This document shows positions 32,988-38,488 of a DNA stretch of 38,488 nt, in pieces. The stretch is from Bacteroidales bacterium UBA5536. GTDB taxonomy: Bacteria; Bacteroidota; Bacteroidia; Bacteroidales; F082. Location: NCBI GenBank assembly GCA_002426795.1, contig DINQ01000006.1, positions 1 to 38,488 of the forward strand, read 5' to 3'. How positions within the stretch are numbered: position 1 is the first letter of the stretch; the number at the start of each line of letters is the position of its first letter. A program made the translations under genes and the position numbers. The notes beneath the pieces are model-generated. The model was given only the letters and a program-made list of their open reading frames with translations. It did no database searches and was not told the origin of the DNA.

Positions 32988-34541
32988 ATGAAGAGATTGA
33001 TCCTGCTCTTTTCGGTCATGTTGTCGTTTGTCTGTTCTGCGCAAACGCCCTTAACCGATACCAATTTTTATCATGCAATCGAAGTGTGCTTAAGTACAAA
33101 TCCCACTGACGGCCTTTGTTACGATTGCGAATATGGTGCCATGCCCGGCTGGGATGTAAGCGCCATCACCAAAATGGACAGCGCTTTTTACTTTAGCTGG
33201 ACCTTCAATGCCGATCTGTCGGCATGGGATGTGAGCCATGTGACAGATATGACGGCCATGTTTGCATTCGCTTATGAATTCAATCAGCCGATTAGCGTTT
33301 GGGATGTAAGCCAGGTAACAGATATGACAGCCATGTTTGCAGGCGCCCATTCCTTCGATCAGCCTATCGGAGCATGGAATGTGAGTCAGGTAACCAATAT
33401 GTCGCAAATGTTTGGTGCTGCTTCTGCTTTTAACCAAAATATTGCAGGTTGGGACGTCAGTAACGTTACAAATATGAGCCAGATGTTCAGCGCTGCAGCT
33501 GCCTTTAACCAGGATATTGGGAGCTGGGATGTGACCAATGTAACTACCATGGCAGGCATGTTTTATGGAGCCGAATCATTCGATCAGGATATTGGGAGCT
33601 GGAATGTATCAAACGTAACCAACATGACAAATATGTTTCGGGAAACGCAAAGCTTTGATCAGGATATTAGCATGTGGGATCTATCGGGTGTAACTGAGCT
33701 CTCGGGGATGTTTCGTGATGCAGAAAGTTTCAATCAGCATATTGGTGATTGGGATGTGTCGAATGTGACCAATATGAGGGCCGTTTTTCGGAACACCGGC
33801 AGTTTTAATCAGGACCTCAATGATTGGAATGTTTCAAATGTAAATGATATGTCATTCATGTTTTTTGGAGCGCAATCCTTTAACCAGAATATCGGCAACT
33901 GGGATGTTTCAAACGTCACAGAAATGCCATTCATGTTTGCCGGAACTCAGGCCTTCAACTCCTACATTGGCGACTGGGACGTGTCGAATGTAACCGATAT
34001 GTCATCCATGTTTGATGGTGCTGAAGCATTTAATACGGATATCGGCCAGTGGGATGTTTCGAATGTGGTGAATATGTCAGGCATGTTTCGGGGCTCGGTG
34101 TTTCACCGCGACATTGGCCAATGGGATGTGCACAATGTGTGGTTTATGGACTATATGTTTGACAATGCGCAGAACTTTAACAGGGATATTTCGAACTGGT
34201 GTGTAGAGCATATCATTTACGGGCCCACACATTTTTCGACAGGTTCGCCCCTTCAACCTGCCTATTACCCTGGCTGGGGCCGGGAATGCTACAGTGGCAT
34301 CGATGAAGACCTTACAGGCAGGTTGATCTTGTATCCCAATCCTGCCAAAGATCAGTTTACAATTGAATCAGACCTGATCAATTTTCGTAAGATTGATATC
34401 TATAACTCTTATTATCAACATGTTCTCAGTTTGCCTTTTGTTGAAAGAGACATTGATATTTCTGCATTAAGCCCGGGCTTATATCATGTTGTTTTCAAAT
34501 TGGATGATCAGCTTGTTACGAAACTTTTGATCAAACAATAG
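32988..34541 (+). CDS. BspA-family repeat surface protein with T9SS sorting domain
   Basis: A 517-residue protein with a signal peptide (ending VCSAQ). About fourteen copies of a 25-residue DUF285/BspA-type repeat follow between residues 50 and 410, each of the form FNQDIGxWDVSNVTxMxxMFxGAxx. The C-terminal T9SS sorting domain starts with LILYPNPAKDQF and ends KLLIKQ. Repeats of this kind form leucine-rich-like solenoids used in adhesion. Secretion across the outer membrane by the type IX system is expected. The repeats are similar at DNA level too, so copy number may vary. It is followed 40 bp later by another T9SS protein gene. Confidence 0.92.
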   Translation: MKRLILLFSVMLSFVCSAQTPLTDTNFYHAIEVCLSTNPTDGLCYDCEYGAMPGWDVSAITKMDSAFYFSWTFNADLSAWDVSHVTDMTAMFAFAYEFNQPISVWDVSQVTDMTAMFAGAHSFDQPIGAWNVSQVTNMSQMFGAASAFNQNIAGWDVSNVTNMSQMFSAAAAFNQDIGSWDVTNVTTMAGMFYGAESFDQDIGSWNVSNVTNMTNMFRETQSFDQDISMWDLSGVTELSGMFRDAESFNQHIGDWDVSNVTNMRAVFRNTGSFNQDLNDWNVSNVNDMSFMFFGAQSFNQNIGNWDVSNVTEMPFMFAGTQAFNSYIGDWDVSNVTDMSSMFDGAEAFNTDIGQWDVSNVVNMSGMFRGSVFHRDIGQWDVHNVWFMDYMFDNAQNFNRDISNWCVEHIIYGPTHFSTGSPLQPAYYPGWGRECYSGIDEDLTGRLILYPNPAKDQFTIESDLINFRKIDIYNSYYQHVLSLPFVERDIDISALSPGLYHVVFKLDDQLVTKLLIKQ

Positions 34542-34581
34542 TGCAACCAAATCAATTGATAAATAACAACAAACCAGGAAA

Positions 34582-35763
34582 ATGAAACATATACTTCTGC
34601 TTTTACTGTTATGGGCTGCTGCCCATCAGCTCTTTTGTCAGGAAGGATATCAGATTGTTGACACCACAAAACGCTGGGAAACAATTTATATCAGCTCAAC
34701 GGCTTACAATGTGTCCTACTGTGCGCACAATTGGTCCTATCACATCGGGGATACCGTATCATGGTTTGGCCAACAATACAGAATGGTTCAGCGAACTGAT
34801 TATGCAAAGTCTGAAACATCAAATTGGGAAGTTCTTATCAGGGAAGACACCCTCAACAAGCGCGTTTATTTGAATACCTTATTCGAAGGTGAAGGTTTGC
34901 TGTATGACTTCGGTTTACAAGTGGGTGATAGTGTGCTGGTTGAGAACTACTATGCATTTGATGATACGGTCAGGATGTTTTGCGACAGCATCGACACCAT
35001 TCAGCTATTTGGTCAGGCGCGAAAACGCCTCTTTTTACACGCACGCTATCAGAACGACCACGAAACATGGATTGAAGGTATAGGCAGTAATTTTGGCTTA
35101 TTACACAGCGGAAGAGGCGGCTTTTTCATTGGAGGCGGCGGCCCCAACCTGCTTTGTTGTAGCCAGAACGACAATTCATTGTATATCGATTCTACCTATC
35201 ATGGTTGCTTTGTTACCACTTTTTATCCGCAGCTTGTATCTGAATATTACGACACGGCTTATGTGAATATGCCTTATAGCTTTCAGCTTGAGTGGATCAA
35301 TCCCTATCCCGAGGATTCAGTATCTTTTTTCGCTGTCGACATGCCAGATGGCTTTTCCCTTGATGAAGCCACGGGATTGATCACTGGCCAACCCCAAAAT
35401 GCCGGGTCATTCCTTTGCAGGGTTACCATAAGAAATCACCGCTATAGCTTTAATACAGACATCATAAACGGGCACATGAAGGTAGTTTCGCCGGTTTCGT
35501 TGGCTGAAAACGCTGGCAGGAAGGCATTTTCAATCTACCCCAATCCATGTCGTGAATTTCTCAGCATTTCGGATGAGCGCATCAGCAGAAGACCCTATTT
35601 TGTTGAGCTATACAATTCGATGGGACAACTGCTTGCCAAAAGGCAGGTGTCTGATTCCAGGTTTCAACTCGATTGCAGTCAATTGGGTGCATCCTGCTAT
35701 TTGCTGCGGTTCTATGATGAAAACCGGCAACCAATCCTGTCAGAGGTGCTAATCAAGAAATAG
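34582..35763 (+). CDS. Secreted T9SS protein with putative Ig (He_PIG) domain
   Basis: A 393-residue protein with signal peptide (ending LFCQE). A large unassigned N-terminal region (about 20-210) contains several Cys and aromatic residues. A cadherin/He_PIG-type Ig module covers about 228-300 (PDGFSLDEATGLITGQPQNAGSF). The C-terminal T9SS sorting domain covers about 318-393 (FSIYPNPCREFL, LYNSMGQLL, SCYLLRFYD). No enzyme motif is visible. It is likely a surface or released protein, and is probably co-transcribed with the BspA-like gene. Confidence 0.85.
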   Translation: MKHILLLLLLWAAAHQLFCQEGYQIVDTTKRWETIYISSTAYNVSYCAHNWSYHIGDTVSWFGQQYRMVQRTDYAKSETSNWEVLIREDTLNKRVYLNTLFEGEGLLYDFGLQVGDSVLVENYYAFDDTVRMFCDSIDTIQLFGQARKRLFLHARYQNDHETWIEGIGSNFGLLHSGRGGFFIGGGGPNLLCCSQNDNSLYIDSTYHGCFVTTFYPQLVSEYYDTAYVNMPYSFQLEWINPYPEDSVSFFAVDMPDGFSLDEATGLITGQPQNAGSFLCRVTIRNHRYSFNTDIINGHMKVVSPVSLAENAGRKAFSIYPNPCREFLSISDERISRRPYFVELYNSMGQLLAKRQVSDSRFQLDCSQLGASCYLLRFYDENRQPILSEVLIKK

Positions 35764-35921
35764 CTGTTTATGGCTAATAGTTTTTTAGGAAAGAAGAAAA
35801 ATGAATCAAGCCTTCAGGAACATCGTATGGAAGAAAGTTGAAAAGCTTTGAATTTTGATTTGAATAGGCTATTTTTGGGTGCGTCAAAATAGCTGAATTG
35901 TTTGATTCAATTCCTGGCAGC

Positions 35922-36935
35922 ATGAAGAAAAAGAACCTTGTCTATTTTACGATCTTTCTGATCTTCTACCTGATTTTGCTCTACAGCCTCTACCTGATTG
36001 AGCGCAACCACCCCGAAACGAATATCGACAGCTTTTTCAATGCCTTCTGGTATTCTATTGTTACCCTGACGACAGTGGGTTATGGTGATTATTATCCTGC
36101 CACAGTTGCCGGCAAACTGATTGGGTTGTTTTTTCTGCTGGGCAGCCTTGGCATACTGGGATTTTTGGTCAGTCAGTTGAATTATAAAATCAATGCATAT
36201 ATGGAAGCAAAAAAATACGGACAACATGGGCTCGACCTTACCGACCACATCATCATTTTCGGATTTAACAAGTTTTCCCAGCAGGTTGTCAGCGAGATTG
36301 CAGCTGCTCACGAGAAATGTGTGGTGGTCAGCAACAGCAAAGCCGACCTGGATACTGTTATTGATAAGTATCAGAAAAACGAAAACATGCATGTGTTTCA
36401 TTGCGAATATGATGCTTACGCCGATTTGGCAAAGATCAACATCAGCCAGGCAAAATGTGTGTATGTCAGTTTTATGGACGATTCGGAAAGCCTGGTGCAT
36501 ATCCTGAACATACAGGCTAAGTATAACAACCTGAAAATTATTGTCAACCTGAATAAACCCTTCCTCAAAGAAACCTTTAAAAATGCCGGCGTGTTGTTCT
36601 CCATCTCGCAGGAAGAAATCGCTTCCAAGCTGATTGCCAGTTATATGTTTGAGCCAAATGCGGCTGAGATCACCGAAGACATCATGTCGGGAACCGATGA
36701 AAATGGCTCGCTCGATTTGAAGGAATTTGTCATAGCAAAGGATCATCAGTTGTTGAGCAAAACGTACGATGAAGCTTTTGTTCTGCTCAAACAGAGATTC
36801 AATGCTGTGCTGGTGGGTATTTATAAAAACGCAACCGGCACTTTATTGAAAAACCCCAAGCATGACATTAAAATTGAAAAAGGTGATCGGCTGGTATGCA
36901 TTGCTGATGCAGACTTTCAATCGCAGATGCGATAA
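35922..36935 (+). CDS. Two-TM potassium channel with RCK/TrkA-N domain
   Basis: A 337-residue protein. TM1 is about 8-26, then the pore helix and selectivity filter TVGYGD (51-56), then TM2 (about 62-85). A cytoplasmic regulator of K+ conductance follows (about 95-250): DHIIIFGFNKFSQQVV, HVFHCEYDAYADLAKINI, CVYVSFMDDSESLVHILN. An RCK-C-type domain ends the chain (about 255-337, IEKGDRLVCIAD). The nucleotide loop lacks the usual GxGxxG glycines (GFNKFS), so ligand preference may differ. The ATG 35922 is used in preference to a TTG at 35898. Confidence 0.9.
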   Translation: MKKKNLVYFTIFLIFYLILLYSLYLIERNHPETNIDSFFNAFWYSIVTLTTVGYGDYYPATVAGKLIGLFFLLGSLGILGFLVSQLNYKINAYMEAKKYGQHGLDLTDHIIIFGFNKFSQQVVSEIAAAHEKCVVVSNSKADLDTVIDKYQKNENMHVFHCEYDAYADLAKINISQAKCVYVSFMDDSESLVHILNIQAKYNNLKIIVNLNKPFLKETFKNAGVLFSISQEEIASKLIASYMFEPNAAEITEDIMSGTDENGSLDLKEFVIAKDHQLLSKTYDEAFVLLKQRFNAVLVGIYKNATGTLLKNPKHDIKIEKGDRLVCIADADFQSQMR

Positions 36936-36964
36936 ATTAAATTTGGTCATTTTTCTTTGATTTT

Positions 36965-37177
36965 ATGTTAGAGGCTTCGTCTGGAAGCTTGCACCTCGTA
37001 TTTAAAGCCCTTAAAGGATGGCTCATTGCACCAAACAAGATGAATACCTTATTTTTGTCGCTTGATCAGTCTTTTGGTAAAAAGCAGAAAGCAATTTATG
37101 AAAACACAGCTGATATCACAGACAATGAACAGGATTTATTTGATTATCAACTGAATTACACCTGGTTAAAACTGTGA
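36965..37177 (+). CDS. Doubtful small ORF upstream of the glucanase gene
   Basis: A frame of 70 codons (MLEASSGSLHLVFKALKGW...) lies between the K+ channel and the glucanase gene, ending 3 bp before the latter. It matches nothing I know and has no domain motif. A promoter-like pair (TTTG at 36942, TATGTTAG at 36964) overlaps its start, which argues that the stretch may instead be the leader of the glucanase transcript. Confidence 0.25.
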   Translation: MLEASSGSLHLVFKALKGWLIAPNKMNTLFLSLDQSFGKKQKAIYENTADITDNEQDLFDYQLNYTWLKL

Positions 37178-37180
37178 CGA

Positions 37181-38080
37181 ATGAAAAATATCATACGCCA
37201 TTTTACATTATTTGTCCTTTTTTTTCTCGGCCTTTCAGCCTGTACATCTAGCGGAAGCTATCGTGAAAACAAGCAAAAGCAAAACACAACAACTATGAAT
37301 CAACCAACAACTTACGAACCCGGCCCTGGATGGAAGCTGGTATGGCAGGACGAATTTGATGGCGACAGCATCAACCCCGACAACTGGACTTTTCAAGTGG
37401 TGGAAGCCGGGCGTTTCAACGAAGAATGGCAGCGTTACACCAACAGCAGCAGGAATGCCTATATTGAGGATAACTGTTTGGTGATCAAAGCTATTCATGA
37501 AAGCGAGAAGCATGGCATCAATCAATATACTTCAGCACGTTTGCATTCGGCCAACAAACAAAGCTGGAAGTACGGTAAAATTTCAGCCCGGATCAAACTT
37601 CCGGAAGGCGAAGGCATCTGGCCGGCCTTTTGGATGTTGGGAGCCAATATTGATGAAAACGGTGGTGATACACCCTGGCCGCAATCAGGCGAGATTGACA
37701 TTCTTGAACTCTACGGATCCAAAGACGATGCTGTGGTAGAAGCCAATGCTCATTACGCCAATACTGCTGGCAAACACGATATGATGGGCGCAAAAGCCTT
37801 CAAGCTAAAAAAAGGGAAGTTTGCAGACGACTTTCATGTTTTCGCCTTGGAATGGGATGCGGATAAACTGGTTTGGTTTGTTGATGGCGAATCCTATGCC
37901 GAAATGTCAATTCAAGGACCAGATTTCGAGGCTTTTCATCGCGGGTTTTTCCTTCTGTTGAATATTGCCGTTGGCGGCACCTTTGCCGGCCGTCCCGACC
38001 ATACAACCTCTTTTCCGCAGACCATGATGGTCGATTGGGTGAGGGTATTTCAGAAACCAGTTGCTGAGCAATTGTATTAG
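37181..38080 (+). CDS. Glycoside hydrolase family 16 lipoprotein (beta-glucanase)
   Basis: A 299-residue protein with lipobox LSAC (Cys21), a Ser/Asn/Thr-rich linker and a GH16 jelly-roll domain (about 50-292). WKLVWQDEFDGDSI opens the domain. GEIDILELYG has the catalytic triad Glu171 (nucleophile), Asp173 and Glu176 (acid/base). GIWPAFWMLG and LLLNIAVGG follow, then the closing VDWVRVFQ. The form with IDILE fits laminarinase-type endo-1,3-beta-glucanases. Surface or periplasmic attachment through lipid suggests a role in polysaccharide use. No SusC/SusD genes are near. Confidence 0.92.
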   Translation: MKNIIRHFTLFVLFFLGLSACTSSGSYRENKQKQNTTTMNQPTTYEPGPGWKLVWQDEFDGDSINPDNWTFQVVEAGRFNEEWQRYTNSSRNAYIEDNCLVIKAIHESEKHGINQYTSARLHSANKQSWKYGKISARIKLPEGEGIWPAFWMLGANIDENGGDTPWPQSGEIDILELYGSKDDAVVEANAHYANTAGKHDMMGAKAFKLKKGKFADDFHVFALEWDADKLVWFVDGESYAEMSIQGPDFEAFHRGFFLLLNIAVGGTFAGRPDHTTSFPQTMMVDWVRVFQKPVAEQLY

Positions 38081-38292
38081 GCATAAGAGGTTAATTGAAT
38101 TATTATGAGATCATTGTGACGATGCTACGGGTGAAAATATCCGAAATAGAAGTTATAATTGCCGCCTTCCTTCTTCATTCTTCAACTAGCAAACGCAATT
38201 TAAAACCACTTTAAATAGCATTGCAATGCCCTATAAACAGAAGAATTGAAAATTTGCTCCATTAAAAAATGAAACACCAGGCAAAGAATAAT

Positions 38293-38324
38293 TTTGCTTT
38301 TTCAAAAAGATGTTTTTATTTTTA
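38293..38324 (+). promoter_or_regulatory. Candidate promoter near the window end
   Basis: TTTG at 38293-38296, a 20-bp spacer and TATTTTTA at 38317-38324 form a good Bacteroidota promoter. An ATG follows 17 bp later. The preceding 38081-38292 shows no gene and no terminator. Confidence 0.5.
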
Positions 38325-38341
38325 GAGCCGAAAACAAAACA

Positions 38342-38488
38342 ATGGAAACAGCCTTCACTTACCCCCTAAGTTTACCTGCCTCAAATAAATTGTTTGCATG
38401 CTTGGTTGTTTATATGTTTAAACTTTTGTATAACTCTGATATACAATACAATACCCCCCCCCCCGCAAAAGCAAGGGCTTTGGTGGTT
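38342..38488 (+). CDS. Possible 5' end of a gene, cut by the window edge
   Basis: From ATG 38342 the frame stays open for 49 codons to the end of the window (METAFTYPLSLPASNKLF...). It includes a Pro run encoded by an 11-C tract. The composition is not clearly coding and no motif is seen. The promoter just upstream is the main support; a leader region without coding function is equally possible. Confidence 0.3.
   Translation, partial: METAFTYPLSLPASNKLFACLVVYMFKLLYNSDIQYNTPPPAKARALVV
38454..38464. repeat. Homopolymer tract of 11 C
   Basis: Eleven consecutive C, at the far end of the window and inside the open frame that starts at 38342. Such tracts slip easily during replication and during sequencing. 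Confidence 0.9.

Noticed and set aside
32724..33044. Minus-strand 106-codon frame before the BspA-like gene
   Set aside because: Overlaps the promoter and signal-peptide coding part of the BspA-like gene; no family resemblance.
35907..36746. Minus-strand 279-codon frame
   Set aside because: Antisense to the K+ channel gene, whose filter and RCK motifs are on the plus strand.

Overview
The window looks like a chromosomal segment of a free-living, probably anaerobic or facultative member of the Bacteroidota (Bacteroidales-like). The reasons are type IX secretion (T9SS) C-terminal sorting domains on three proteins, BspA-type repeats, TAnnTTTG-type promoters with TTTG about 20 bp upstream, the absence of clear Shine-Dalgarno sites, and a DUF4292 / TPR / nucleotidyltransferase / dUTPase gene run typical of the phylum. 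No rRNA or tRNA genes were seen.

Layout. 1-2730: 3' part of a giant repeat-rich secreted T9SS protein. 2852-5791: YebC-type regulator, RmuC and a 2OG-Fe(II) oxygenase. 5937-12600: a Crp/Fnr regulator divergent from a predicted sulfur-oxyanion respiration operon (octaheme tetrathionate-reductase-type cytochrome, cytochrome b, two rhodanese lipoproteins, OprP-like porin, periplasmic two-domain sulfurtransferase) that ends in a good terminator. 12643-14934: TonB-C-domain protein, thioredoxin-type ArsC, ACR3 arsenite pump and a small rhodanese. 15000-18611: DUF2750-like protein, ABC-F ATPase and a universal stress protein. 18791-24262 (minus strand): EnvC-like factor, DUF4292 lipoprotein, TPR protein, sugar nucleotidyltransferase and dUTPase. 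24263-25597: a gene-poor decayed stretch with palindromes, a 21-bp tandem array and a heptad-repeat pseudogene.

25598-about 32601: the most interesting part. Three consecutive AT-rich DNA segments are bounded by attC-like folded sites. The first 9-10 bases of each segment are exactly complementary to the bases that open the attC-like site at its own 3' end, which is the signature of integron gene cassettes. No integrase is present in the window, so this is a CALIN (cluster of attC sites lacking an integron integrase) as far as can be seen. Cassette A carries a small conserved protein and a PD-(D/E)XK nuclease-like protein. Cassette B is very large (4.3 kb) and holds one 1412-residue protein with a DUF4062 (TIR-like) head, a NACHT/STAND NTPase core and a long helical C-terminus; this is the architecture of bacterial anti-phage NLR-like proteins. 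Cassette C carries small membrane proteins. I infer a cassette-borne defence island.

32606-38488: housekeeping and surface genes return: BspA-like T9SS protein, another T9SS protein, a K+ channel with a cytoplasmic RCK-like part, a GH16 glucanase lipoprotein, and a promoter followed by an open frame containing an 11-C tract at the window edge.
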